Positions 7,185 through 15,186 are shown, counted from the first letter of the stretch. The stretch is 36,288 nt of DNA from Caldilineae bacterium (GCA_020634555.1 JACKBK010000033.1:1-36288); one strand, 5' to 3'. Made by a program: numbers and translations. Notes: generated by a model from the letters alone, not told the origin.

Positions 7185-8600
7185 TCACTGCCAGCTCCAG
7201 AACGCGACCACCCCGTCGGCGATACGCCGGGGTGCGCCGCCTTCTTGCGACACGACGAAGATGCCGGGCTGGCCGCGGTCGTCTACCATCGGCAGGACCA
7301 GCGCATCGCTGGCCGGCGACCAGATGCGGTGGCTCAACGCGTACTGGTCGAAGTAGGGGAGAAACTGGCTGAGAAAGGGGTCGGTCGGGCGAAATGAGGC
7401 CAGGGTTCGACTCTGTCCACTGGCCACATCCACGATGGCCAGGTCCAGCAGGACCTCCGATGTCTGTTGGCTGTTTGCCCGGCCAGCAGACGTGAATTCA
7501 CGGGGGAGGGCGGCGCCCGGGGTGCTGTGTCCGCTGTTTTCCGTCAACGTTGCAATCGACTTGCCGTCCGGCGACCAAAAGAACGCGATGACCTGACCGT
7601 CGGCCAGCGTTCGAGTTGCACCGGTTGCTGCGTCGATGATCTGCAGCGGCCCAACGTGGGTCAGCCGTTGGCGAGCGGGAGAGATGAACGCCAACTGGTT
7701 GCCGGCCGGGCTCCAGCTCATGGCTGCCAGGCCAAGCTGCCGCGTTGTGGACTGCGCGCCGCTCCTCGTCTCCTGCACAGCGACCTCGAACTGCTCGCCG
7801 GCGACCTGTGAGAAGGCCAGATAGCGGCCGTCCGGCGCGATGCCTGGCGCCTGGAACAGTCCCGGCGTCGCCAGGTTGTCACCAACCGCGTTGCCATCGG
7901 CGTCGATGAAGGCGAGCCGCGACTCTGCGCCCAGCCCGCCGATGTGGACGAGCAGTTGCCGGCTGTCGGCGGTCCACTCCCAGTAGAACGGCTGGCCTGC
8001 TGCGATCTTGCGAGCCGGCGCCTGGCCGTCCGCCGCGGCGAGCCAAAGAGCGATGGTGTTGCGGTCGTTGGCGAGAAAGCTCACCTGCCGGTCGTCGGGT
8101 GACCAGTAGAGGTAGAAGGGTGGGTTGATGGCGCTGGCGTACAGTTCGGTTGCATCGGGCGTCGCGCTGTCGTCCAGAACCTGTACCGCGGTCTGGGTTC
8201 CATCGCTGGCAATGACGGCGACCTGAGCGCCGCTGCTCGACCAGGCAGGGAACTGATAGCGCACACCGGGCGAGCCAAGATCGCGCAGGTCATTGCCGTC
8301 GGGCCTGAGTGTCACCAGGCCGCCATCCGGTGTGACGACGGCGATCCGGCCGCTGCCTGTATCAGGTACACCAGGTGCGTCCTCGCCGGAAAGGGGAGTT
8401 GCTGGGATCTCAAGGCGGCCTCGGTCTGTGATCTGGACGTTGGCGACTATCCGCCGGAGAACCAATCCTCCGGCAACGACCGCGGATGTGAGAAAGCAAA
8501 CTGAAACGACGGCCAGCAGCACAAGTCCGCCGCCCAGGAGCCAGAGGTTGCGTCTACCGGTGTCTGATTTTTGCGGGGAATCAACCTGTTTTTCAGTCAT
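7185..8600 (-). CDS. Membrane-anchored TolB/WD40-like beta-propeller protein
   Basis: A 471-residue protein with a cytosolic N-terminus, one TM helix (about 19-48, LLGGGLVLLAVVSVCFLTSAVVAGGLVL) and an extracytoplasmic domain. The rest repeats the PD40/TolB blade pattern: PAWSSSGAQVAVIASDG, LYWSPDDRQVSFLAND, WEWTADSRQLLVHIG, MSWSPAGNQLAFIS, FFWSPDGKSIATLT and RIWSPASDALVLPMV, i.e. at least six blades. Such proteins act as binding scaffolds; no enzymatic residues are evident. The start is the ATG at 8600, with a poor Shine-Dalgarno site. It lies 146 bp after the peroxiredoxin stop. Function unknown beyond the fold. Confidence 0.85.
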   Translation of the reverse strand: MTEKQVDSPQKSDTGRRNLWLLGGGLVLLAVVSVCFLTSAVVAGGLVLRRIVANVQITDRGRLEIPATPLSGEDAPGVPDTGSGRIAVVTPDGGLVTLRPDGNDLRDLGSPGVRYQFPAWSSSGAQVAVIASDGTQTAVQVLDDSATPDATELYASAINPPFYLYWSPDDRQVSFLANDRNTIALWLAAADGQAPARKIAAGQPFYWEWTADSRQLLVHIGGLGAESRLAFIDADGNAVGDNLATPGLFQAPGIAPDGRYLAFSQVAGEQFEVAVQETRSGAQSTTRQLGLAAMSWSPAGNQLAFISPARQRLTHVGPLQIIDAATGATRTLADGQVIAFFWSPDGKSIATLTENSGHSTPGAALPREFTSAGRANSQQTSEVLLDLAIVDVASGQSRTLASFRPTDPFLSQFLPYFDQYALSHRIWSPASDALVLPMVDDRGQPGIFVVSQEGGAPRRIADGVVAFWSWQ

Positions 8601-8746
8601 ATCGCGTGTTGGCCTGACTCTTCAACCTCCGGCGCCAGGCTTTGCCGGCCACCGAAGGCGCTATCGCGCGGCTATCTTGAGCAACAGGGCAGTCCGCCGC
8701 AGGGCGCCGGGCACGCCGCTGTGTTCAATCCCTGCCGACAACGCCA

Positions 8747-9220
8747 TCAAGCCGCTTCCAGAGTCGCCAGCGCGCGCGCCACGCTGTCCTTAGGACTTAC
8801 CTTGACCTGCGCGTCGGCGATGCGGCCCTGCTCGTCGATAACGAAATGGCTGCGGATGATGCCCATGTATTTGCGGCCGTACATCGATTTCTCGCCCCAC
8901 ACGCCATAGGCTTCGGCCACGGCATGGTCCTCGTCCACCAGCAGGGTGAACGGCAGGTCGTACTTGGTCTTGAACTTCTGGTGGGAGCTGACGCCGTCAG
9001 GGCTGACCCCCAACACGACCGCGTTCTTCTCCTCGATGACTGGGTAGGCGTCGCGGAAGCCGCACGCCTGGGTGGTGCAGCCGCTGGTGTTGTCCTTGGG
9101 GTAGAAGTACAACACGACTCGCCGGCCGCGCAGGTCCGATAGCTTGACGGTTTCGCCGCTATCGGATGGCAACTCGAAATCAGGGGCGGGATCGCCCACG
9201 TTCAATGGGGTTGGTGACAT
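8747..9220 (-). CDS. bcp: Thiol peroxidase Bcp (atypical 2-Cys peroxiredoxin)
   Basis: Reduces hydrogen peroxide and organic hydroperoxides in the cytosol using thioredoxin-type reductant. 157 residues, the usual length for Bcp. The active site DNTSGCTTQACGFRD carries peroxidatic Cys48 and resolving Cys53, five residues apart as in the Bcp/PrxQ class; the fold start GDPAPDFELP and the C-terminal SHFVIDEQGRI are also typical. The start is ATG 9220 with a GGAG site 7 nt upstream; an upstream in-frame start at 9313 would add 31 unrelated residues. It probably has its own promoter in the 9221-9452 gap. Confidence 0.95.
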   Translation of the reverse strand: MSPTPLNVGDPAPDFELPSDSGETVKLSDLRGRRVVLYFYPKDNTSGCTTQACGFRDAYPVIEEKNAVVLGVSPDGVSSHQKFKTKYDLPFTLLVDEDHAVAEAYGVWGEKSMYGRKYMGIIRSHFVIDEQGRIADAQVKVSPKDSVARALATLEAA

Positions 9221-9331
9221 TGTGTTCTCCAGGAATATGTTATCGTTGCGGCTGTAGGATAGCCCCTCGTGGGCGCTCCGGCGCTCCCCGGAACGGGCAC
9301 GAGGCCCTATCATACGGATTCTTTCGTCCCA

Positions 9332-9419
9332 AGACTTCGGAAGTCGCCGGTTTCAGGGACGAAGCGCCTCCCGACCGGATGCAGCACCTTGTGCAAGTGT
9401 GCGGCGACTTCCGAAGTCT
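9332..9419. repeat. 88-bp palindromic element with 18-bp perfect arms
   Basis: AGACTTCGGAAGTCGCCG (9332-9349) and its exact inverse (9402-9419) enclose 52 bp with further short complementarity (GCACCTTGTGC). The arm is itself palindromic at its tip (ACTTC-G-GAAGT). It lies between the LysM-gene stop (9453) and the bcp start (9220), both leftward. It could end the LysM transcript, but its design fits a REP/MITE-like element better. The rest of 9221-9452 shows nothing else recognisable. Confidence 0.7.
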
Positions 9420-9452
9420 GCGCGGCGACAGGGGCTGAAAGGGTACGATACG

Positions 9453-11012
9453 TTACTCGGCGGGGCAGATTGTCTCCGCCGTCAACTGCGGGTTGGCGTA
9501 GCCGAAATCGGCCAGCCGCTCCCAGGTCTCCGGGTGGCGCTCGGCGAAGGTTTGGGCAGTGGCGCACGCGGCCGATCTGTCGCCTGTCGCCCTGAACACG
9601 ATCCACCAGATATGAGCCAGGTCCCGCAACGGGTCGTCGGGATAGCGGGAGTCAAGGTCGGCGATGGCCTGCTCCGCGTCCGCTTGGTCGTCATTGTAGG
9701 CGCTGGCTACTGCCAGCCGGTACAGCGCAAAGGCGCGCAGCTCATCGACCTCGTTGGGACGCTGCCAGCAGGCCACCAGACGAGGATCGTCCGCGGCTGC
9801 CCGGTAGGCAGTGGCCGCGTCTTCGTAGCGCTTTTCGTCCAGCGTCCTGTTAGCGTCCTCGATCGTGTGGTAAAGGCACCAGGAGGGCGCGCGCCGGATG
9901 GTCTGCAACGTATATGGCGCGCCGGCCAGCGACGCCCAGGTAGTGGTCATGGCCCGCTGCGGGCCGGCCTGGACCGTGCCGATCACGCCACCAGTCAGCA
10001 CCAGTTCCTCGCCGCTGCCCTCCGGCGTCACATCTTGCAGCGATACATTAGCCGACGCCATGGTGGTGCCGTCTTCGATCCAGTTCACAAACCCGCTATC
10101 GATGTTTGACACAATGTGGGCGGTGGTGAAGCAGGCATTGGCGCCGCAGGTAGTGTCGGTCCATACCACGTCCGCCCGCCCGTCCTCGTTGACGTCGGCC
10201 GCTTCCAACAAGACGATGTCGGAGGCGACGCCAGTTTCGTAGGCCACCTCCCAGCCCAGCGGCGCAGACCTGAGGATCAGCAGCTTGCCCAGGGGGCCGC
10301 CGGCCGCTTCTTGCGGTTCGGCCGCCACCACCACGACCTCAGGCGTCTCGTCTCCCAGAAGGTCAACGGCGCGCACGGCGCCCCAGTTGGCGGAGAAGGC
10401 GCCGCAGCGCTGCAGGTAGCTGCGCAGGGCTTCCGGGCTGCCAATAAACTCGCTGAGCACCTGCGCGGCGGCCGGACCCAAAACGGTCAGGTCGGCGGGG
10501 CAGGCGATGTGTTCAGTGAGCTCAGGCGTCAGCGGCACACGGATCTGGTCGCCTACCCGCAGGACCTCGCCGGCGCGTACGGCTTGCGGGTTGGCAGCTT
10601 GCAGCGCGGCCACGCTCACCCGGTAGCGAGCAGCCAGCACCGCCCAAGAATCGCCGCGGCGCACGGTGATGATCCACTGGCCGGGAGGCTGGGGCGGCTG
10701 TGCAGCCGCGGCCGGGTTGGCCACGCCTGCCGGCATACAAAGGTGCTGGCCGACGATCAGCCAGCCCTGGGGATGCTGCGCGGCCGCCGGGTTGGCGGCC
10801 TTGAGAGTCGCCACGCTGACGCCCGTGCTCTGAGCCAGCCGCGACCATGAATCGCCCTGCTTTACCCGGTAGAGGCTGCCGTTACAGGCCGGTTGGTGGG
10901 CTGCGCTGTCAGCCGGCGCGGCCAGCGCAGCCGGTTGCGCGGTCAGCAAGCTGATCAACAACAGCAGCGAGAGCAGATGCAGGGGGAGTCGTTTCATCGC
11001 GCGTTCCATCAT
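9453..11012 (-). CDS. Exported LysM - FG-GAP-like - TPR-like protein
   Basis: A 519-residue secreted protein. A signal peptide (about 1-32, ending AALAAPADS) is followed by two LysM domains: 48-93 (YRVKQGDSWSRLAQSTGVS...) and 114-160 (ITVRRGDSWAVLAARYRVS...), joined by an Ala/Pro linker. LysM binds N-acetylglucosamine-containing polymers such as peptidoglycan. The middle part has an FG-GAP/VCBS-type calcium motif, DVNEDGRADVVW. The C-terminal 130 residues are helical and TPR-like, with Cys residues. The start ATG at 11012 overlaps the stop of the upstream 56-residue gene as ATGA; a second ATG at 10997 is also possible and would keep the signal peptide. It is the last gene of a three-gene overlapping cluster. 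A wall-bound scaffold is likely; no catalytic residues were seen. Confidence 0.88.
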   Translation of the reverse strand: MMERAMKRLPLHLLSLLLLISLLTAQPAALAAPADSAAHQPACNGSLYRVKQGDSWSRLAQSTGVSVATLKAANPAAAQHPQGWLIVGQHLCMPAGVANPAAAAQPPQPPGQWIITVRRGDSWAVLAARYRVSVAALQAANPQAVRAGEVLRVGDQIRVPLTPELTEHIACPADLTVLGPAAAQVLSEFIGSPEALRSYLQRCGAFSANWGAVRAVDLLGDETPEVVVVAAEPQEAAGGPLGKLLILRSAPLGWEVAYETGVASDIVLLEAADVNEDGRADVVWTDTTCGANACFTTAHIVSNIDSGFVNWIEDGTTMASANVSLQDVTPEGSGEELVLTGGVIGTVQAGPQRAMTTTWASLAGAPYTLQTIRRAPSWCLYHTIEDANRTLDEKRYEDAATAYRAAADDPRLVACWQRPNEVDELRAFALYRLAVASAYNDDQADAEQAIADLDSRYPDDPLRDLAHIWWIVFRATGDRSAACATAQTFAERHPETWERLADFGYANPQLTAETICPAE

Positions 11013-11179
11013 CCCGGCCCGAGCTGTCCTTGCAGGGTCCAGATCAGCGCGGCCACGATCGCGGCAATGCTCAGCAGGGTACAGAGGACCAGCGCGCAGC
11101 CAAGACCGGCAGCGACGCCGATCAGCAGCTTGCCTTCTTTTTCAGCCGCGACTGAGTGGTCAAGGGAGGGTTGGGTCAT
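11009..11179 (-). CDS. Small single-TM membrane protein (56 aa)
   Basis: Starts at ATG 11179 (MTQPSLDHSVAAEKEGK), 20 nt inside the end of the VTT gene, and ends in an ATGA overlap with the LysM gene. One hydrophobic helix covers about residues 18-48 (LLIGVAAGLGCALVLCTLLS, then IAAIVAALIW). The double overlap and clean TM pattern support it as a real gene, although the family is not recognised. It may be a small partner of the VTT protein or of the exported LysM protein. Confidence 0.72.
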   Translation of the reverse strand: MTQPSLDHSVAAEKEGKLLIGVAAGLGCALVLCTLLSIAAIVAALIWTLQGQLGPG

Positions 11180-11903
11180 GTTCTTGTGTTTCTTGCGGTT
11201 TGATCGGAGCCCGGCTGGAGCTCCAGCGCAGTACAACAGTCAGCAACCGTTCATCGACCCAGCGCTCGATGTGGCTCTGGTAGCGCAGGGCAATCAGCGC
11301 AATGACTACCATCACACCGAAACCGCCGATCACCCACGGAGAGCGCCAGGAGACCGCGCCCGATCCGACCAGCACGGCCAGGATGACCGACGGCGTGCGC
11401 ACGAAGGCGGCAATGGCGATGATCTTCCAGATGGCGAGACTTGTCAACCCGGCGATGTAGTAGGGCACGTCACCAAAGGGCGCCAGCATCAGGATGAACC
11501 AGATCGCCAGGGAGTCGAGCCGGGCGACGTGTTCCCAGCGATCGACCCGTTTCTCGCCCACCATGCGGATCACCAGCGGCCGGCCGAAGACTCGCGCCAA
11601 CAGAACAGCGATAAACCCGCCGATCAACATGCCAACGGTGCCGTAGACTGCGCCCATCGGCCAGCCGTACAAAAAGCCGGCCACCAACTGCATGACATAT
11701 CCGGGGATGAAGGCGATGATCACCTGGATCGCGTTCAGGGCGATGACACCCAATGGGCCCAGCGGACCTAACTGGATAACCCAGGCCTGCACGGCGGCTT
11801 CGTCACTGAGAAAAGCCAAGACCTCGCGGTTATAACGGACGATCAGTGCGCCCACCGCGAGGACCGCGACAACTGCTAAGATCCGCTTCACCCAGACATT
11901 CAT
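11160..11903 (-). CDS. TVP38/TMEM64-family (VTT domain) membrane protein
   Basis: A 247-residue polytopic membrane protein. The VTT/DedA-like core is clear: PGYVMQLVAGFLYGWPMGAVYG, GFIAVLLARVFGRPLV and, near residue 140, LAPFGDVPYYIAGLTSL. The superfamily includes lipid scramblases and proteins needed for proton-motive-force and envelope homeostasis; a specific role cannot be assigned. The start is ATG 11903, with a consensus promoter so close (TATAAT, 7 nt before ATG) that the transcript should begin at or beside the start codon. It heads a cluster with the small TM protein and the LysM protein, all overlapping. Confidence 0.9.
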   Translation of the reverse strand: MNVWVKRILAVVAVLAVGALIVRYNREVLAFLSDEAAVQAWVIQLGPLGPLGVIALNAIQVIIAFIPGYVMQLVAGFLYGWPMGAVYGTVGMLIGGFIAVLLARVFGRPLVIRMVGEKRVDRWEHVARLDSLAIWFILMLAPFGDVPYYIAGLTSLAIWKIIAIAAFVRTPSVILAVLVGSGAVSWRSPWVIGGFGVMVVIALIALRYQSHIERWVDERLLTVVLRWSSSRAPIKPQETQEHDPTLP

Positions 11904-11910
11904 GGCACCG

Positions 11911-11939
11911 ATTATACGCTTGTTTTCCGCGTGTGTCGA
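11911..11939 (-). promoter_or_regulatory. Leaderless consensus promoter of the VTT gene cluster
   Basis: On the minus strand TCGACA (11939-11934), 17-bp spacer, TATAAT (11916-11911), then 7 nt to ATG 11903. Transcription starting 6-8 nt past the -10 box would begin at the start codon. Confidence 0.65.
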
Positions 11940-12013
11940 ACGAAGGCGTTTTCGTTCAACAATTTCTCACTGCGCTACCCTCCCGCTCCAAACAACCAAG
12001 GATTTGAATGCGG

Positions 12014-13597
12014 TCACACGCCCGCTGTCAAGGCTTCGCCAGCCGGCTCATCGGGCGCGGCGTCGGCAGCGGCCAGTTCAAGGGATATCTCGTGCGACGG
12101 CGCCTCGGCGACCAGCGCCGGCTCGAGGGCAGGGTCAGGTTGGGCGCCTTCGTTGTCCACCGATGCGGCCGGTTCGCGGGGGGACATGCGCCGCAGCCCG
12201 GCAGCAATGGCAGCCAGCAGCCCGAAGAGCAGCGTCCCGGCCAGAAACGGCATCAGGAACAGCGCTGCGCCTCCGACCAACTGCGCCTGAAACTGCCCGG
12301 GCCAGTCAGCGGTCATGCCGGCCGCAGCCCTCCAGCCGGTCACGCCCTGCCCCACAACGCCAAGATACTCGACCGTTCCGACGCCGTTCCAACCTCGCCC
12401 GGCCAGTCCATCGGCCAGCAGCCCAACTGCCAGCACACCAAACAGCCCGGAGACCAGATGGACCGGTGTCAGCCCGGTGTCGTCGTCGATGCGAAGAATC
12501 TCGCGCAGCAGGTAGGTCAGGATGGGAACCAGCAGGCCGGCCAGCGCGCCGACCAGCGCTGCCATGCCGGGAGGCACGAACGGCCCAAACGCTGCGCCGG
12601 CTACTGCACCGGCCGCCAGCCCGCGCGCTGCCATCAGTGGGTCGGGCCGGTCGGTCACGAACCAGGTGTAGGCCAGCGGAACCAGCGCGCCGCTGGCCGC
12701 CGCGACCAGTGCGTTTACAATGCCGCGCGCCGGCATCAGCGTTGGCAGGTCCAGTAGCGGGTTGCCCCAGCCCCAGCCCAGACTGCCTACCAGGATAAAC
12801 ACCGCGCCGATGGACGCCAGCAGCGGCAGGTGGACAGGTGGCATGGGAACCGGGTCGGTGTCGGCGATCCGCTGGCGGGCGCGCCGCGGCACCGTTACCA
12901 GAAGCCCGGCGATACCGGCCGCAGCCGCCAGGAGATGTACCGTTGCTCCGCCGGCAAAATCGACAAATCCATGTCCCAGATTGAGGTTCGCGCCCAGGTT
13001 GGCCAGCCAGCCGCCGCCCCACACCCAGTTGGTTGCCAGGGGATAGAGAAGGCCTCCGACCAGCAGCCCGCCCAGCAGCGATGTGAAGGCCGGCGCGCGG
13101 CCGCGCAGGGCCAACAGCGGGATCAACGTGGCGGTGGCGACCCAGGGTGCTTGCGCCAGGAACAGGGTATATGCGCCCGCAGTGGCAGCCGGGCCGTCCA
13201 TGGCCCAGCCGCTCAGGCCAACCATGCCCCATTTCGGTCCCCAGGTCTCGGTTACGACCGTCCATTCCCAGATCAGGCCACTTAGCTCTGGGGCTTTGTC
13301 GTACACCAGGCCGATGCCGCCGAATGCCAACCCAAATCCAACCACAAAAAAGGCCAGCACACCGATGGACGCGCCGGCCACGCCCGCCAGAGCCGTTTGC
13401 CAGCCGCGGCCCTCCGACGCGCCGGCGGCCGCCAGCAGCACGAAACCGACCGGCACGAACCATGCCATGCTGGTCGCCAGCAGTTGGGTCAGATCAAAAG
13501 CCGGCGCTGCCTGCCCGGGCGGGGCTGCTGCGGCCGGCACGGCCACGAGAGCGAACAACACGCCCAGCGCGGCCGCTCCCAATCGCTTGCTCTGCAA
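12014..13597 (-). CDS. amt: Ammonium transporter (Amt family), divergent
   Basis: Inner-membrane ammonium channel, 527 residues, about 11 TM helices behind a cleavable-looking N-terminus (ending VPAAAAPP). The twin pore histidines are visible: His221 in DFAGGATVHLLAA (with Asp213 eight residues before it, as in E. coli AmtB Asp160/His168) and His380 in TPVHLVSGLFGVLAVGLLADG. The segment 110-140 is divergent, and the usual gate phenylalanine is not obvious. A soluble tail of about 55 residues, acidic and Ala/Pro-rich, follows the last helix. The start is TTG 13597, supported by AGGAAGAGAG 7 nt upstream; no ATG precedes the first helix. No GlnK/PII gene is adjacent, which is unusual for amt loci. 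Confidence 0.85.
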   Translation of the reverse strand: MQSKRLGAAALGVLFALVAVPAAAAPPGQAAPAFDLTQLLATSMAWFVPVGFVLLAAAGASEGRGWQTALAGVAGASIGVLAFFVVGFGLAFGGIGLVYDKAPELSGLIWEWTVVTETWGPKWGMVGLSGWAMDGPAATAGAYTLFLAQAPWVATATLIPLLALRGRAPAFTSLLGGLLVGGLLYPLATNWVWGGGWLANLGANLNLGHGFVDFAGGATVHLLAAAAGIAGLLVTVPRRARQRIADTDPVPMPPVHLPLLASIGAVFILVGSLGWGWGNPLLDLPTLMPARGIVNALVAAASGALVPLAYTWFVTDRPDPLMAARGLAAGAVAGAAFGPFVPPGMAALVGALAGLLVPILTYLLREILRIDDDTGLTPVHLVSGLFGVLAVGLLADGLAGRGWNGVGTVEYLGVVGQGVTGWRAAAGMTADWPGQFQAQLVGGAALFLMPFLAGTLLFGLLAAIAAGLRRMSPREPAASVDNEGAQPDPALEPALVAEAPSHEISLELAAADAAPDEPAGEALTAGV

Positions 13598-13641
13598 ATC
13601 TGGTCTCTCTTCCTTGGTGTGTTCTTGAAGGGAATCTATTC

Positions 13642-13749
13642 TGAAACGTGAAGGCGTGAAACGTGATGTCTTTCAGAAGAATTCTTGCTTTCTACGATGT
13701 CCGTCTCCGTTTCCGGTTCACGTTTTACGTTTCACGTTTTCACGTTTCA
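13642..13749. repeat. Inverted cluster of CGTGAAA / TTTCACG repeats
   Basis: The left arm 13642-13666 (TGAAACGTGAAGGCGTGAAA...) and the right arm 13718-13749 (...TTTCACGTTTTCACGTTTCA) are near-perfect inverse copies around a spacer of about 51 bp. Each arm is built from repeated ACGTGAAA units. It fills most of the 242-bp gap between the amt start and the DUF6504 stop, so it could end the cinA transcript or be a dispersed repeat. A possible amt promoter (TTCACG, 16 bp, TAGATT on the minus strand) overlaps the left arm. Confidence 0.6.
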
Positions 13750-13839
13750 ACTCGGAGGCACTGTCAACTGGTTTCAAATACATCCGTCGCTGCTCCGCCG
13801 TATGATACTCGACGGGCTGCGATTGATCAAGTTACACGG

Positions 13840-14106
13840 CTAGACAACGGTTTCCCGCCACCAGGCGCGCGCCAGTTGCCATTCGCCGGTGTGCAGGTGG
13901 CGGCGCAGTTCGGTGGTGTCGCCGCGGCGGGTCTGTGCGAGGTGGCACTGCCATGGCTCGTCGTCTTCGTCGGCGCGCCAGGTGCGTCCGTAGCCTGCCA
14001 CATCGTAGCGGCGATTGCGCCACCAGAACGCGACGGGCAACGCGTCGCGGCTGCTGCCTGCCGGCAGTTCCACCGTTACCGGTTGGTAGATCGAGATTGA
14101 GTGCAT
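13840..14106 (-). CDS. Small DUF6504-like protein
   Basis: An 88-residue soluble protein with the pattern of DUF6504: an N-terminal strand with PVTVELPAGS, then ALPVAFWWRNRRYDVAGYGRTWR and a Trp-rich end with His/Arg-rich strands (DEPWQCHLAQTRRGD). The family is of unknown function and often lies next to DNA-repair or DNA-polymerase genes in high-GC bacteria. It begins 1 nt after the cinA stop (TAAcATG), so the two must be translated from one message. Family call is from memory of the motif, not a search. Confidence 0.65.
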   Translation of the reverse strand: MHSISIYQPVTVELPAGSSRDALPVAFWWRNRRYDVAGYGRTWRADEDDEPWQCHLAQTRRGDTTELRRHLHTGEWQLARAWWRETVV

Positions 14107-14107
14107 G

Positions 14108-14590
14108 TTACTCGTTTTCCAGATAGTCGATCAGCAATTGCAGCGCGGCCGCGGCGGAGCTCAGCTTGTTGGCCCGCCGATCTCCTGACCAGACGAATCG
14201 ATGTCCCAGATCTGTGTCGGCCGCGGCCAGATGAATGAATGTCAGACCGGTTGGCTTCTCAGCGCTGCCGCCGCCCGGTCCGGCGATGCCGGTAACGCTG
14301 AGCGCGACGTCTGCGCCGATCAGCCGGCGTGCGCCTCGAGCCATCTCCTGCGCGCAGGCAGCGCTGACCGCGCCATGCTGCGCGAGAGTCTCGGCGCGGA
14401 CACCCAACACATCGCGCTTCGCCGCGTCGGCGTAGGACTGGATGCCACCAAGAAAATAGGCGGAGCTGCCCGGCACGTCGGTAATCATGTCGCCGACCAG
14501 TCCACCGGTACACGACTCGGCGACGGCTAACGTCAGGCCGCGTTCGAGAAGCAGGTGTCCGGCGCGCTGCGCCAGATTATACGGTTCCAT
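14108..14590 (-). CDS. cinA: CinA C-terminal domain protein (nicotinamide mononucleotide deamidase, PncC-type)
   Basis: A stand-alone CinA-C domain, 160 residues, which in the family converts NMN to nicotinate mononucleotide for NAD recycling. Motifs: AESCTGGLVG (24-33, with the putative catalytic Ser26), GAVSAACAQEMARGA and VTGIAGPGGGSAEKPTG. The start at ATG 14590 is decided by an excellent GAGGAG site 8 nt upstream; a longer in-frame extension to 14695 has no family similarity. It is the first gene of a two-gene leftward unit with DUF6504. The N-terminal MoCF-like domain of full-length CinA is absent, as in many bacteria. Confidence 0.93.
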   Translation of the reverse strand: MEPYNLAQRAGHLLLERGLTLAVAESCTGGLVGDMITDVPGSSAYFLGGIQSYADAAKRDVLGVRAETLAQHGAVSAACAQEMARGARRLIGADVALSVTGIAGPGGGSAEKPTGLTFIHLAAADTDLGHRFVWSGDRRANKLSSAAAALQLLIDYLENE

Positions 14591-14688
14591 GAGTGTGTCT
14601 CCTCGTTGCGCTTGATTCTGATGAAATTGCCGACCGTTTGGACGGGCCGACAACGGGGATCGTGTCCTGCGAGTGATGTCTACGCCAC

Positions 14689-14717
14689 TGGACAAGGCGG
14701 GCGGCTTGTGGTAGCAT
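14689..14717 (+). promoter_or_regulatory. Promoter of the Trm112-like gene
   Basis: TGGACA (14689-14694), 17-bp spacer, TAGCAT (14712-14717); a leader of about 70 nt then reaches the AAGGAG site before ATG 14794. The gap 14591-14793 is a divergent promoter region; no clear leftward promoter for cinA was found in it. Confidence 0.5.
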
Positions 14718-14793
14718 GAAGACGACGATAAAAATCACCAAGGCGTGTCCTGCGCGGGCAGATCGTTACTCGAGAAACTAAGGAGAAAATTCC

Positions 14794-15156
14794 ATGAAAA
14801 AACTGGTGTTATTGGTTGTCGCACTGGCGGCAATAGTCGGCATCGTGGTGGCAGTCCTGAAGTTCCTGGACCGGCGCGATGAGCCGTTGCCCGCTCCCAG
14901 CCGCGGTGGAGTCGATGACTTCGAGCTGCAGAGCTATGACGAGAGCGAACTGGGCGGCGAGGTCAGCCAGGAACTGTTGGCGATTCTGGTCTGCCCTGAG
15001 GACAAGGGGCCGCTGAAGCTGTCCGACGACGGCAAGTGGCTGATCAACCCGCGCAACGGCTATCGCTATCCGATCCGCCGCGGCATACCGGTGATGTTGA
15101 TCGAAGAGGGACGCAAGAACATGGACGTGAGCCTGATCGAGCAGCCTGCTGGCTGA
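14794..15156 (+). CDS. Membrane-anchored Trm112-like protein
   Basis: A 120-residue protein with an N-terminal TM helix (about 3-24), an acidic linker (25-60) and a Trm112/YcaR-type domain (about 60-107): ELLAILVCPEDKGPLKLSD, then GYRYPIRRGIPVMLIEEG. Trm112-type domains are small partners that activate methyltransferases or act as zinc-ribbon proteins. Here the zinc pattern is broken: only Cys68 remains, and the usual second Cys of a CPxC motif is Asp. TM anchoring is not standard for this family. AAGGAG lies 9 nt before ATG. It converges with the HtrA-like gene at the hairpin 15187-15224. Confidence 0.82.
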   Translation: MKKLVLLVVALAAIVGIVVAVLKFLDRRDEPLPAPSRGGVDDFELQSYDESELGGEVSQELLAILVCPEDKGPLKLSDDGKWLINPRNGYRYPIRRGIPVMLIEEGRKNMDVSLIEQPAG

Positions 15157-15186
15157 TCTGCGATCATTCAGACGGCTGAAACTGAA

